From positions 4,470,325 to 4,534,324 of the forward strand of contig NC_035171.2 of NCBI RefSeq assembly GCF_001659605.2: a stretch of DNA of 64,000 bases, written 5' to 3'. Each line of letters opens with the position of its first letter. The stretch's first letter is position 1. The stretch is from Manihot esculenta. Taxonomy: Eukaryota; Streptophyta; Magnoliopsida; Malpighiales; Euphorbiaceae. Shown in pieces: positions 46,800 to 59,999 of this stretch. Under the pieces are notes generated by a model. The model was not told the origin of the DNA and made no database searches. It worked only from the letters and a program-made list of their open reading frames with translations. The translations under genes were made by a program, and so were the position numbers.

Positions 46800-48650
46800 A
46801 ATCGTTTTAGAACAATCAAACATTATATTGCGACTTATATAGTCTGTCAACCAAGTTGGTTTCCTAGTAGAAGGAGGCTGACCTCTTTCAATAGGTTGGA
46901 TTTCCTGTGAACTTTCACTAGCAATTTGATATTGCAAGTCAGATTATGAAAGTTGTACATGTTTGTTATTTTGGTTCTCTATTTCTTCAAAGGAGACTGA
47001 TATAGGTTGCTGTTGTGACTCATTTTTAGCCTAATTCCATATGTTTTCTTCATAAAAAATCACATCACTACTGATCACAATCTTTTTAGTGTTTGAATTT
47101 AACAACTTATAAGCTTTAGAAACTTCACTTAAGCCAAGAAAGACATGTTTTTCACCCTTATCATCTAACTTTTTCATTTTCTCATAAGATATATATGCAT
47201 ATTTGATGCAACTGAAAATTGAACAATGATCAACAACTGGTTTTCTTCCACTCCATATTTCCTCAGGAGTCATATTTTGTATTAAAAGTATTAGACTTCT
47301 ATTTAGTACATGGATATTCCAATTAACTGTCTCAGGCCAAAAGTTCTTCAGAACATTGCCTTTAGCCAGCAATCTTCTCACCATATTAAGGATTGTTCTA
47401 TTTTTCCTTTCCAATATGTCATTTTATTATGGCAAATAGGCAGCGAGTTCTCTTCCAATGCTTTATTCATCACAAAATTGTTCAAATTCCTTTGAATAAT
47501 ATTTTCCACCATGATTGGTAAGGAAAGTTTTAACTACCTTCCTTGACTCATTTTCAACATGCGCTTTGAAGCTTTTAAATGCACAAAAAGCTTCTGATTT
47601 AGCTTGTAAAAAGTAAACCCAAGTCTTCCGAGAAAAATCATCAATGGAAGTGATTAAATATTTCTTACCCCATTGAAAGTTGGATTAATTGGACCATATA
47701 TATCGAATGGACCAGATCTAAAAAATCATTCGCTCTCCATGATTTTCCTTGTGGAAATTGAGAGCAATGTTGTTTACAAACACACACTCTTCACAAACTT
47801 GAGATGGAATAGTAATTTGAGGAAGACCATTCGCCATATTCTTATGTTGGAGAGTTCTTAATCCACCGAAATTCAAGTGACCATAATAGAAATGCCAAAA
47901 TTGAGATGGATTCTTCATTTCAGCCATCAAATGGGTTTAGGCAATTTGAATTTGCAATGGAAACAACTTGTTTGAGCTCATTTAAATAATTACAATGGCT
48001 TCTCTTGAAGGATTATAAATTTCACAAGCTCCCTTTTGAATGGTTATCATATAGCCCTTCTCTTGCAATTGACCCGCACTAAGTAAATTATTTTTTAAAT
48101 CAGGAACATAAAGCACACTAGAAATAGTCTCCATAAAACCATTCTTAGTTTTAATATCAATATCACTTTTTCCCATCACATTCACTTTAGAACTATTACT
48201 AAAACTCACAGTTGAATGAAAAGTTTTATCTAAGTGGGAAAAGAGAGACTTTACTACCACACATATGATTGCTACATTCTGTATCAATGTATCAAACTGC
48301 AGAGTTAATTGTCTCATTGGTTTAAACAGTCATTAAGAGAGTTTCAGCTTCATGATTTTTCTATAAAGTTTGACTTCTCCCTATTTTGACATTTTGGTAC
48401 GACATTCCAAATGAAATTGACCAAATTTATAGCATATGTAGCATTCAATTTTAGATTTGTCAAAGTGCTAAAACTATCATTTCCTTTTGTGTGATTGATC
48501 ATCGTCAGATTTGAAATTTGGTGCCAAAGATCGTAGGATTTTCTTCACAATGGTGACATTTTCCATCTCCTCACCATGAAATCACATTTTATTGCTCAAT
48601 AAAATAGGAAGTTAATTAATTACTGGTACCAAAAATTTGTAAAGAAATTA
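46800..48650 (-). mobile_element. Ty1/copia remnant 2 (holds the empty site of chromovirus A)
   Basis: Same minus-strand layout as copia 1, uninterrupted. It has the linker (PSTRKPTWLTDYI near 46850), the integrase C-terminal region with ERKNRTILNMVRRLLAKG (about 47400), the GAG-pre-integrase segment HFYYGHLNFGGLRTL (about 47880) and YVPDLKNNLLSAGQLQ (about 48100), then worn Gag to about 48530. Reverse transcriptase is missing here too, so the truncation predates the duplication. The single GCTAC at 48271-48275 corresponds to the duplicated target of element A in copy 1. Confidence 0.87.
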
Positions 48651-49880
48651 AAATTGAGTGTAGAATAATTTGGGTAAGTAAACACCACAAGCATAATTTA
48701 CAGATGAGTTGGTATGATTAATAATGATTACCAAATTTTGATACAACGGATGACTATTGTCTTGATCTAATAGTAAAAACAAAGGTGTTTAAAAAATTAT
48801 GGTTCAATCTCACCGTCACTTTTTTTTTTTTTTTTTTTGCATTTTTTGGTCAAAGTGCTAACTAACATTTTTTTTTTGCCAAAGTGATTACTATTCTTGT
48901 AATTCAACCTCATGCTAAACCTACCCTAAAGAAAATCCAAGTCTGAACGCTAAAGTTACCCACATCTTTCTTCCATCCTATAATATAATTTTATTATAAT
49001 TGAAAGCAAAATTCTATAAAGAAAAATAATTAGAAAAGTTTTCATAAATTAAAACCGATTTTTACAAACAAATTTTTAAAAACAAAATCTCATCTCTTTA
49101 AAAAGTTGACCAATTTCCATAAAAATTAATTAAAAATAAAATTTTAACTATTTAAGTTCTCTATTCTATATATATATATATATAGAAAGTAAAATATAAT
49201 TAAATTTATTATTATAAAATTAATAATTTTTAGTAACAGAAATTAATAATTTTATTGTTAATAATGTTATACATTTAATTAATTTATTATATGATATTAT
49301 AGTTTACTATTTCAAGTTTAATTCTATTATTTTACTAACAATATTATATGACAAATAAAATTTTGATGTTTTAATAGTCTGAATATTTAAAATTATTTAT
49401 GTACCTTTTTTTTCACATATATTAAAAAATATAATTTTTTTAGTTAATTTTTTAATTATATTCCTCTTAAATATATTAAATTTTATTAAATATTAAAAAA
49501 TATTTAAAAATATTTTAAAAATAAAATAAAATTAAATACGATTATAATAATTAATTTATATATTATTATAATTTAGAAAAATAAATAATAATTTTAAAAC
49601 AATAAAAAAATAGATAAAAATTTATGGAGCAGAAAATAGTATTTTATTGTAATATTTTAAAAGCCTTGGGTCTAGGTCTTATTTTATTTTATTTTATGGG
49701 TCTTGGTCTATATATTATAAAACGTTAATTCTAGAAGGCTTAATAATCAATAATTCAACATGCTTTTATCTTATTGGATAGATGTTATTAATTAATTAGA
49801 TGGTCATCACCTAATTATCTCAGCTCCACAATACGGCTTCAACCTCAATATCTTTCACACTTGTAAGCTCTACAAATATA
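48651..49880. repeat. Duplicated spacer, copy 2
   Basis: AT-rich, no gene. Parts at about 49307-49375, 49510-49640 and 49655-49880 match 34319-35300. 48940-48985 also resembles the leader of the RLCK genes (ACGCTAAAGTTACC and CTTCCATCC). Confidence 0.7.
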
Positions 49881-50512
49881 TTAATATTAATATTTTTTTA
49901 TAATGTTTATATATTAATATTTAATAGATTTTATTATTAATATTTCAATAAAAAATTATTGGTATTACATAATTTCTGATCATAAAATTAATATTATGTT
50001 GCAATTAAATTTATAAAAATAATTTAATTATATTATATATATTTATCTAATAATAAATATTTTTTATTATTTTAATAGATTAATATAGTATAATAATTTT
50101 ATACACTTTTAATCACATTATAAAATTATGAAATAAAGTATAAGAAATAATTATTATTATATTTTATAAAAATATTTTTAATATATAAAAGTACTATAAA
50201 AATTAATAACAAAGAAACTACATACCAAAATATTTAAAATTATAATATTATTCTTTTATTAAACATATATAAGATTATTTTATTAAATTAATTACTTAAT
50301 TTATTTGTTTTTTTATAAATTATTAATAATTCAATAATCGATATAATATTTAGAATTATTATATTATTTTACTATTAAATATTATATGAGAATATTTAAT
50401 TATTTATAATTTATTAAATACAAATTAATTAATTAATTAATCTAATAGCATAATAAATTAATTAAATCTATTATTTTTGATAAATTATAAATAATTAGTG
50501 ATTGTAACGGTC
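49881..50512. other. Very AT-rich spacer, nothing recognised
   Basis: Long runs of A and T words without coding frames or repeat ends. Confidence 0.5.
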
Positions 50513-51304
50513 AGCGCTTGTGGATTTGCGGCTTTCATCCCACGTCGGGGAGATGATAGAAAATTGGAATTGTATATAATAGCTAGCACGAAACAACTAA
50601 ATAACTTGAGTTAACCATTTTGGGTCAAATGAAAAGTGGATCTAAAAGTTATTTGGGCCAGTTTGGACCAGACTGTTTCAATTGGTATCAGAACCACCTT
50701 GGGTTAGACAAATTATGCGAAACTAGTGGGCCTGCGAGGAAAGGGCTATCCGTGAGAGACGAGGTGGAGCCGCCCGAGATACTAGCGAACCACAATACCC
50801 AAAGATTCGGTCCTGGTTAGCAATTGTAATCGATTCAGTTGCGGCGAGAACATCGTAAATTTAGCTGGACCGAGGTAACAGTCAGCTGCATGCTTGTGGA
50901 TTTGCGGCTTCCGTCCCACATCGGGAGATGATAGAAAATTGAAATTGTATATAATAGCTAGCACGAAACTACTAAATAACTTGGGTTAACCGTTTTGAAT
51001 CAAGTGGAAAGTGGGTCCAAAAGTTATTTGGGCCAGTTTGGACCGGGCTGTTTCAATTAGTATCAGAGCCACCCTGGGTCAGACAAATTGTGCGGAGCTA
51101 GTGGGTCTGCGAGGAAAGGGCTACCCGTGAGAGATGAGGTGGAGCCGCCCGAGGTACTAGTGAACCACAATACTCAAGAGTTCGGTCCTGATTAGCAATT
51201 GCAATCGATTCAGTTGCGACGAGGACATCACAAATTTAACTATTTTGAGTAAGTGAAAAGTGGATCTAAAAGTAATTTAGATCAGTTTGGATCGGGCTGT
51301 TTCA
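50513..51304 (+). mobile_element. TRIM retrotransposon 2, tandem form with three LTRs
   Basis: LTR 50513-50680 (TGTAACGG...CTGTTTCA), primer site ATTGGTATCAGAACC, internal 50681-50873, LTR 50874-51054, primer site ATTAGTATCAGAGCC, internal about 51055-51237, and the 3' part of a third LTR at 51238-51304. Both internals share GAGGAAAGGGCTA(T/C)CCGTGAGAGA and GGAGCCGCCCGAG. LTR-internal-LTR-internal-LTR is the form expected from unequal recombination between LTRs. No protein is encoded. Confidence 0.8.
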
Positions 51305-52277
51305 GATTCCGTATAGTATCTAATCATAATTTTATTTTATAATTCTAAATATTAATATATTTTATATATTAATATTTAATATATTTTATTATTAATATTT
51401 AAATTAAAAATATTATTAATCTTATATAATTTCACTATCATAAAATTAATATTATACCACAATCCAATAAAAAAATAAATTTAATTTTTATAATTTTAAA
51501 TATTTATATTAATTTATTTATTTATTTTATATTTTTCTTTAATTAATTATTTAATTTAGTGTTTTATACATACATTTAATACAATAATATTATAATTTTA
51601 AATATTTTTTGTGTGCAGTTTTTTTTATTAATTTTTATAATATTTTTATATATTAAAATAATAAAATATAAAAAATATAATAATTATATATTAATAAATT
51701 TATAATTAAATAAATTTATAATTAATTAGTATTATTTAATTATAATAATATATTAAAATTAATAAAATATATTATAAAAAAATTATTGTAATAAAAAATA
51801 TAATATAAATAAAATTATTAAATTAATATAATATAAAAATAATATATTAATTAATTAATATAATTATAATACTTTAATAATTAAAAAAATATAAAAAAAT
51901 TAAATCATGGGAGCTAGGCCATGATTACTAATAGTTAGTACCAAATTATTAATAACTTAAATTAATTTTATAAATAATATATTATTCTATTTCAAATTAA
52001 TATGGAATTGAATAAAATTGTATTTAGTTAAAATGTTAATTATAATTAGAAATTTAATTTGTTTGAAAATAACTTTTGCATTAAAATATGAATTCATTGG
52101 ATTAATCCTAACCGATAATCATTTTTATCATATAAATTGTTGGGTTGACAATTAATATCACCAGCCAGTTTCAATTAAAACATATTACTAATCCCATTTA
52201 GGAAGTACAAAGATCGTTCCAGAATTAAAATTATATTAATTATTAACTAAAATCAATCTTTAAAAATTGAATTTCAA
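51305..52277. other. Very AT-rich spacer, nothing recognised
   Basis: No gene, RNA gene or repeat end could be supported. Confidence 0.5.
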
Positions 52278-52375
52278 GTTCACTCTCAAATTTAGTTTAA
52301 TGGTAAGTGTATCTGAATACATCTGAGAGATTTCAGATTTTATTCTCTCAATTTCCAATCCCATTTAAAAAAAAA
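52278..52375 (+). mobile_element. tRNA-derived SINE
   Basis: AAATTTAGTTTAATGGTAAG head, AATTTCCAATCCC near the B-box position, A-rich tail. Flanked by ATTGAATTTCAA (52266-52277) and ATTAAATTTCAA (52376-52387). Confidence 0.75.
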
Positions 52376-52435
52376 ATTAAATTTCAAATAAAATGAAACT
52401 TTTTTTACGTAAAATAAAGAAAAATTACTAAATTT

Positions 52436-53173
52436 TAGGGCTGTAATCGAACCGAGCTGAGCCGAATTTTGATACGTTCAGTCTCGATTAGAAAATAAAT
52501 TTAAAAGCTCGAGTTTGACCTTGAGCTCGACTCGAACTCTATTTATAAACTCGAGCTCAATTCATAAAATAAATATTAAACTCGAGCTCGGTTCGAACTC
52601 GATTCGTAATAAACTCGTTTGTCACATTAACGAGCCAACTCAAACTCTATTCAAAAAACTCGAATTTGAACTCATTTAGACTCGAATTTGAGATCGATTA
52701 TATTATAAATAAGCTTAATATAATTTAAATTTATTTAAATTATAAATAAATTTAAATTATAAGGTTATTAAGAGACTTCTAAATTAAATTTTTTTAGCTA
52801 ATTGAAATCTCTCTAATTGAAAACTAATGAAAAAGAATGTCGAATGGTTGTCTTTTTATAGAGAAGTCACGATTCTCCATATCCTTTCAACTTTCGATGT
52901 GGGAATAGTGTTAGCAAACAAGTTTGTTCGCGAGGCTGCTCACGAGCTTGTTCACGAGGCTGCTCACGAGCTTGTTCACGAGCCTATTCACGAATCAGCT
53001 CGCGAGTCTAAATAAGCCGAATACTGTTAAGTTCAAGTTCGACTCGTTTATTAAACGAGTCTAAAAAGTGAGTTCGAGCTCGGTTCGTTTAGAAAACAAG
53101 TCGAGCCCGATCGAGTTTTTATCGAGACGAGTCTCGAATAGTTCACGAACAGTTTGGTTCGTTTACATCTCTA
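52436..53173. mobile_element. hAT-type MITE, copy 2
   Basis: 738 bp, opens TAGGGCTGTAATCGAACC, closes GGTTCGTTTACATCTCTA. Perfect 8-bp target duplication CTAAATTT at 52428-52435 and 53174-53181. The small open frame at 52827-53015 consists of the internal CACGAGCTTGTT repeat and is not a gene. Confidence 0.85.
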
Positions 53174-54436
53174 CTAAATTTAGAAAAAAATTAAAATTAA
53201 CTAAAATTTGATACTAAAGGGATTTTATAATGTAATTTTGACTATTATAATCGTTACATATATATTTATATTCCTGCATTATATATTTAAAATAAATTCA
53301 TTGAACACTTAAGTTAAGACTGTAACTCATTGCATATCTAATTTATAAAAATTCTACCAATTAAATATTAAATAATTATATTCAAATTTTTTTATATAAA
53401 AAATTCCATCGAATTATACTGTAGATCTTGTTGGCCATATTTTAAATTTTTTAAATGAAAAGATTGCCCTCTATAAAGGAGAGTAATTTTATTATTTTAT
53501 AAAAATTTAAAGTAATATCGATAAATCTAGAATATAATTAAACAATAATAAATGAAATTAATTTTTACTTTTTATTTATAAGCTATAGATAAAATGAGTA
53601 ATTTACATTTAATTGCCATGATTCATGTACGATTAAATATTCAAATATGTTTTGATTATAGTTTCAGTATTAAGCCTTTATTTATTTATAAAATATAATA
53701 TATATTTGAAAAATATTTTTCTATGTTTTGATTATAGTTTCATGTATTAAGCCTTTATTTATTTATAAAATATAATATATATTTGAAAAATATTTTTCAT
53801 GTGAAATAATATTATATTATGTAAAATGAGAGTAATTTTTTATTTTATGAAAATTTAAAGTAATATTAATAAATCTAGACATAAACAATAATAAATGAAA
53901 TTAATTTTATTTTTTTTACACTCTAATGTAGAAGTGAGTAGTTTTCGGTTCAAATTGAAAAAATTGATCGAATTAAATTAATTCAAAAATTTAGTGTAGT
54001 TTTTTTATTTTTTTCGATTTTGTACGATTTTTATTTTTAAAATTTTTTATTATTTCAATTCAATTTGATTTTGATAAAAAAAAATTAATAAAATTAAACT
54101 AAACCGATTAGTGATAATAGTATATTAATTTTTTCTAATATAGAAATATTTTAATTAAATTTTAAAATATTAAAAATAAAGTATTAAAAATAAAAAATCT
54201 CATTAAAAGGTCTAATCAATTAAGCTAAATCAAATCAAATCGAATTATATCAGTTTATATTTAAATGGTTTCTATTTAAAATCGATTCGATTTAATTTTT
54301 ATAAATTCTAAATTTTTAATTTTTAACTTTTTCAATTCGATTTGATTTTAAACCGAACTGACGAAATGTTACCTTACATGCTATTGATAATATGAGTAAT
54401 TTAAATTTAATTTTCATGATTCATATACAGTTTAAG
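53174..54436. other. AT-rich spacer with tandem duplications and a worn MITE
   Basis: A segment of about 82 bp is repeated in tandem at about 53648-53810 (ATGTTTTGATTATAGTTTCA and following). Further copies of the word ATGAGTAATTTA occur before and after. 53929-54376 resembles the MITE at 56569-57035 but is diverged and without a clear target duplication. Confidence 0.6.
53929..54376. mobile_element. Diverged copy of the TAGGGGTGAGCA MITE family
   Basis: Begins TAGAAGTGAGTAGTTTTCGG and ends ACTGACGAAATGTTACCTTA, which pair with the ends of 56569-57035 apart from scattered changes. The interior shares ATCGATTCGATTT-type words. Confidence 0.55.
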
Positions 54437-54616
54437 TATTAAGTCTAGGGAGCTTTTTGGCCAAGTTTCCCTCTGTGGTACCTCTGTGGATCGATGCTCT
54501 CGCCTTTTCCTCTTCTTAAATCTAACTTCTTCTTTTTCTTTCCCCATTGAAGATGATCTGCGTCAATTGACTATCGAAGCGGCTCATCCCGTCAAAGGTC
54601 AGGATAGCCCAAAGCA

Positions 54617-57600
54617 ATGATCGTCCTGTGTTGGAACTGCCGAGGACTCGACAATCCTCGGACAGTAAATACATTAAAGGATTTGGTTACTAGTTACAAG
54701 CTGGACATTTTATTTTTGATGGAAACAAAAGTTCTTAGTTCTCGTATGGAATTTTTTTGTAGTTTTTTACATTTTGATAGTTGCTTCTCAGTTAATAGAC
54801 AAGGATTAGGAGGAGGCCTTTCGTTAATGTGGAAGAGTCATGTGTCTGTTTCTGTGATTGGCTTTTCTTCCAATTTTATTGATTCGATTGTTTCGCAAGG
54901 TAATATCCAATGGAGGTTTACTGGTTATTATGGATTTTCGAAATCACAACGATGACGTCATTCTTGGAACCTTATTCGAGCTTTATCTCGTAGAAACTCT
55001 CTTCCGTGGCTTTGTTCGGAAGACTTTAATAATTTATGCTCGAGAGATGAGAAAGAAGGAGCAACTTTACCAAATTATCTTATGCAGGGGTTTAGACAGA
55101 TACTTGAGGACAGTAATCTTATTCAAATACCTACTGTTGGCTCTTTCTTCACATGGGAGAAGCTTGATAGAGCCCTTGCTACTGAGGACTGGACTCGTAA
55201 ATTCACTAATGTTGTCTGCTCGGTTGTTCATGTTCCTAGATCGGATCACAAACCGTTGGTGATTAATACAGCTCATAAGGATAATAGGGGAGATAGAAGG
55301 AGATTTCGATTTGATAATGCATGGTTATGTGATGAGAGTCTGGCTAAGGTTGTTAAAGGAGTTTGGGTTAATTCTATACCACACAACCTTTTGATGAAAC
55401 GTGATGATTTAGTTTTAGCTCTTTCGTTGTAGAGTAGGAGTAGAAATAGAGAGTTTTGGCAAAAGAAGAAGACTATACAGAGATTATTGGATAATGGGCC
55501 CAGTACTGTTTCTCACGCCTCTTTAAAGAAAGATTGGAATTGTCTCCTTGAGCAGGAAGAAACTAGACTTAAATAGCAGACAAAGTGCTTTTGGCTTAAA
55601 AATGGGAACCGAAATACAAAATTTTTTCATGCACAAATTAATGATAGACAGAATGAACCTTATTACTAAATTAAAGGAGTCGTCGGGTACCTGGATTGAG
55701 GATGAGCAGGAAATTAAAAATCATATTCTGCATTATTTAAAGTCTATTTTTTATGGCAGTTCTGTGGATTGTGAACGGGTTTTTGAGTTGGTGCCGCCAT
55801 TGATTAGTGATACCGATAATACTGATCTTTGTGCTCCCTTTTCGAATGAGAAATTTAGAGCTGCTCTTTTTCAGATGCATTCAGATAAGGCATCTGGGCC
55901 GGATGGGTTAAATCCTACATTTTACTAGAGATTTTGGCACTTGATTGGCAATGATGTTTTCGATGGTTGTCGCCTTGGCTTCAACAAGGTACTTTTCCTT
56001 CTTCTCTTACTGAAACATTGATTGTTTTGATCCCTAAAGTAGATAGCCCTGAAACTATTAAAGACTTTTGTCCAATTGCGTTATGGAATGTGTTATATAA
56101 GATTGTGGCTAAAGCTTTGGCGAACAAATTTAAAAGGGTCCTTCCTATGATTATCTCTGAGAATCAGTCTGCCTTTATCCCTCATCGATTGATTACCGAT
56201 AATGTTATGGTTGCGTTTGAAATGATGCACAATATGAAAACTAATAAGGGCAGAAATGATGGTAATTGTGCACTTAAAATTGATATTTCTAAGACTTATG
56301 ATATGATAGAGTGGGAGTTTCTAAAAAGCATGGTGGAACGATTTGGTTTTTCTACTCAATGGATTAGGTGGTTGATTATGTGCTTTTCGGAAGTCTCTTA
56401 CAATATCAATTTTAATGGTGATTGGATTGGTCCTATTGTGCCTGGTAGAGGTATTCGACAGGGGGATCCTATATCTCCGTATCTCTATTTGGTGTGTGCG
56501 GAAGGCTTATTGTTACTACTTAAAGATGCTGAATCTAGGAGCTAGTTGCAGGGCTGTAGGGCAGGTACTAGGGGTGAGCAGTATTCGGTTCAAATCGAAA
56601 AAATCGATCGAACCGAATTAATTTAAAAATTCAGTTCGGTTTTTTATTCAATTTGGTTCAGTTCGATTTTTAATTTCAGAAATTTCAGTTATTTCGGTTC
56701 GGTTCGATTTTGATCAGAAAAAAATCGAAAAAACCGAACCGAACAGATTAGTGATAATAATATGTTGTTTTCAATAATATAGTGAAATTAAATCATATTA
56801 AAATTAAAATATTTTAATTAAATTTTAAAATACTAAAAATAAAGTGTAAAAAATAAAAAATTTATTAAAAATCGAAACCGATCAAACCGAACTGAATTGA
56901 ACTGAATCAGACCGGTTCGGTTCGATTCAGTTTCTAACCAAAATCGATTCGGTTCAATTTTCATAAATACTAAAATTTTGGTTTTCGGTTTATTCGGTTC
57001 GGTTTTGAACCGAACCGACCGAATGCTCACCCTTAGCAGGTACTAGATGCCCAAAGATCTCACATTTATTTTTTACAGATGATTCTCTGCTATTTTTTAA
57101 TGCTAGACTGGAGGAAGTAGATAGTATTAAATCTATTCTCAATACCTATGTGGCTGCTTCTGGACAAGTGAACTTCAACAAATCTGACATTTTCTTTAGT
57201 CCCAATGTGGTCTCCTCTGTAAGGTCTAATATTAGTAATATCCTGGATGTTCATTCACCATTGAGTCATAGTGCCTATCTGGGATTACCTTCTCTTATTA
57301 GGAGGAACAAAAAAGCAATTTTTAGTTTTCTAAAAGAAAGAATGTAGAAGAGGATTAATTCATGGAGCAGCAGATTTCTATCTAGAGCATGCAAGGAGAT
57401 TCTCATAAAATCTGTGTTGCAGGCTATACCTGCATATTGCATGAATATTTTTTGGATTTCCATTACTATTTTGAAGGAATTGCATAGAATGGTCAATGAC
57501 TTTTGGTGGGGGGTAAAAGAGAAGGGCGGAGGGGTATTAATTGGCTAGCGTGGGAGAAGATGTGTAGTAGAAAGAAGGAGGGGAGTATGGGGTTTCGGGA

Positions 57601-59124
57601 CTTTAGAAGTTTTAATTTGTCTTTACTTGGCAAACAAGTGTGGAAGTTCTTAACAAATCCTAATACTCTTTGTTGTAGAGTGTTTAAAGCAAAGTATTTC
57701 CCAAATGGTAATTTATTTTCCGCCAATGTAAGTAATGGTGCTAGCTTTGTTTGGAAAAGTGTGATGACATCAAGGAAGTTGATTCGAAGGGGTACAAGGT
57801 GGAGTGTGGGTAATTGAGAGAAGATTTTAGTGGCTTCAGCTCCCTGGGTTCCTAAGAAGGATATCTTTTTTGCTGATGATGGCTCCGATTTTATTGAACC
57901 ACATTTGCGTGTTTGTGATCTTTTTTAAGGTAATGAGAGGGTTTGGAACATTGCTCTTTTAATAGAGCTTTTTTGTTCAAGAGATATCAGGGCTATTATT
58001 AGTATTCCTATTAGTATTACCAATAAGGAAGATTCCTTCTTGTGACATTTTGATAAAAGAGGTATGTATACGGTAAAGTCTGCATACTTTGTATGTATGG
58101 ACTTGCTAGGAAGATCATCTTTTAATGTGGGGGGTGAGTTGTAGACTAGTTTGTGGAATGTTTCTGTCTCTCGAAAAGTGAAAGATTTCTGTTGGAGAGC
58201 TTGTAGAAATATATTGCCTACAAAGGATAACTTAAGGCAAAAGGGTGTGGATGTAGATGCTAGATGTCCTTCGTGTCATGAAAATGAAAGTGTCAATCAT
58301 ATTTTGTTGCATTGTCCTTTGTCCAAGAAAGTTTGGAGGTTAAGGGGAGTGGAAAATTTGCAGTCTAATGATAATTTTTTTAATTTTTTACTGCAGATCT
58401 TGAAATCTCAAGATAAGGTTCAAAAAACCTTTGTAATGGTCTGTGCATGGAGATTATGGTCAGCAAGGAACTCATTATTATGGAACCAGGTGCAAAATTC
58501 AGCAGCTCACCTTGTGGAAGACGTCATGCATCATATCTCGGATTAGGAAGTTGCTCAACGTGCTGGTGCTTTACATGGAAATACCATTGCTGCTTTATAT
58601 CGGGGCAGAAACTTGTTTTATTCTTCCAACCCTGCTCGTGATCCTAAAGCCATTCCTCTCTAAATTCGTGCGTCATCTCCAAGTTTGGACAATTTCAGTT
58701 GGTTTTGTCAAGTTGATGGGGTTTTGTTTCAAGTTTAAGATTTTATTAGCTACGGTTTTGTTGTGGAAAACTCTGAGGGTATATTTCAACGTGGTGTTTC
58801 TGGTTTTTCGAAAGGTAATGGTATGCCGGTAATTGTTGAAGTTTTAGCTCTCCATCATTGTTTGCTCTTTGCGATGAAATTTTTGTCTTTTAATGGCTGC
58901 ATTCTTATAGACTGTTTGTAGGTGATTTAAACTCTTCAGTCTCTACATTTAGACATTTCTGAATTGAGTTTGATTTTGAATGATTATAAATCTTTGTTAG
59001 ACTTTAGAACTGATATTACTGTTAGATGGGTTCGTCGTTATGCCACTCTAACTGCTCATACTTTGACTAGAGAATCTATTAGGTATGATCGTCTTTCTTT
59101 TGGAATGATATCCCTCTTTGTTTG
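54617..59124 (+). pseudogene. LINE ORF2 remains: endonuclease, reverse transcriptase, RNase H
   Basis: Broken into several frames. Endonuclease: MIVLCWNCRGLDNPRTV (54617-54955) with a METK motif, then frameshifts to 55432. Reverse transcriptase: the N-part from 55548 with DKASGPDGLNP near 55890, LIPKVDSPETIKDFCPIAL and NQSAFIPHRLITDNV (55967-56545), then GRGIRQGDPISPYLY. The catalytic block reads FFTDDSLLFF after the MITE (about 57070-57105), where (Y/F)ADD is usual. A zinc-binding RVT segment with CPSCHENESVNHILLHC lies at 58151-58546. The RNase H-like tail (about 58700-59124) ends VRRYATLTAHTLTRESIR. Stops and shifts make it non-functional. Confidence 0.87.
56569..57035. mobile_element. hAT-type MITE inserted in the LINE
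   Basis: 467 bp, TAGGGGTGAGCAGTATTCGG at one end and the complementary CCGAATGCTCACCCTTA at the other. Perfect 8-bp target duplication GCAGGTAC at 56561-56568 and 57036-57043. Long inner inverted stretches of TTCGGTTCGGTT and its complement would fold into a hairpin. Removing it rejoins the reverse transcriptase coding region of the LINE. Confidence 0.88.
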
Positions 59125-59183
59125 ATAAAATTTTATTAATATAATCGGTAGTTTTTTTTAACAAAAAAATATTAAGCCTAGGG

Positions 59184-59999
59184 CTTTATTTGTTAGTAAG
59201 AAATAATACATATTTAAAAAATATTTTAATTTAACATATTTTAAAAAAAATATTTTTCATAAAAATATATTTAATAAAATAATTTATTTTTTATTATTTA
59301 ATTTGTAATTTTAAAAATAAAAGATAATAATACATTTATGTACAGTAGTATTAATATAATTCTGAAAAAAAAATTTTATTTTTTTAAAAGAAAATATCAT
59401 TTTCTTTAAAAATTATAAAATTTTTCATTTGAAAAAATAAATTTCCCTTGATTAATTTTTCTAAATATTTCAAGTTTTATAAAATATAGAAAATATTTTT
59501 TTAAAAAAATATTTTGCATGAAATAAAGTTTTAATCCACTAATTTTAAATAATATAAAAATATAAATATATATTTAAAGTTATTTTAGATCTTAGATAAA
59601 ATCAGTTATTCCAACTCCAACCTTTGGTGGTGGCACTAATCAAGTATATAAGAAAAATAGTTTTAAAGGGCTGCTTTTATTATAATCGAGTAAAATTATA
59701 TAGTTAAATATTTAACAGGTGATATTGGTCAATTTTATATGAATTTATTATATTAATAATGAAATTATATTTATTATGTATGTAAAAGAGTTGTATTAAA
59801 TAATTATTTTAATATGTATGATTAAAAATAAAATGATCATAAAATTAAAAATTTATTTTGTATTCTCACTTTTCAATTTTTAAAGAATTTTAATAAATTT
59901 AAAGTCCATATTGTTCATTGATAGAGTCTTAGCATAAGTGTATCCATTCATACGTCTAGGTGGAAATCACGTTAACCTTATGCTCTAATTAGGGGTGTA
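59184..59999. other. AT-rich spacer leading into the RLCK-3 block
   Basis: No gene. From about 59925 the sequence is similar to 1187 onward upstream of RLCK-1. Confidence 0.55.

Larger units (their letters stand above)
54451..59169 (+). mobile_element. LINE retrotransposon, 5'-truncated, inactive
   Basis: Plant L1-type element with a 14-bp target duplication: TATTAAGTCTAGGG at 54437-54450 and TATTAAGCCTAGGG at 59170-59183. It ends in an A-rich tail (AACAAAAAAA). There is ORF2 coding sequence but no recognisable ORF1, so it is 5'-truncated or has lost ORF1. A MITE is inserted at 56569-57035. Confidence 0.87.

Noticed and set aside
52827..53015. Small ORF ending in repeated ELVHE units
   Set aside because: It is the internal tandem repeat of hAT-type MITE copy 2, inside well-defined element ends.
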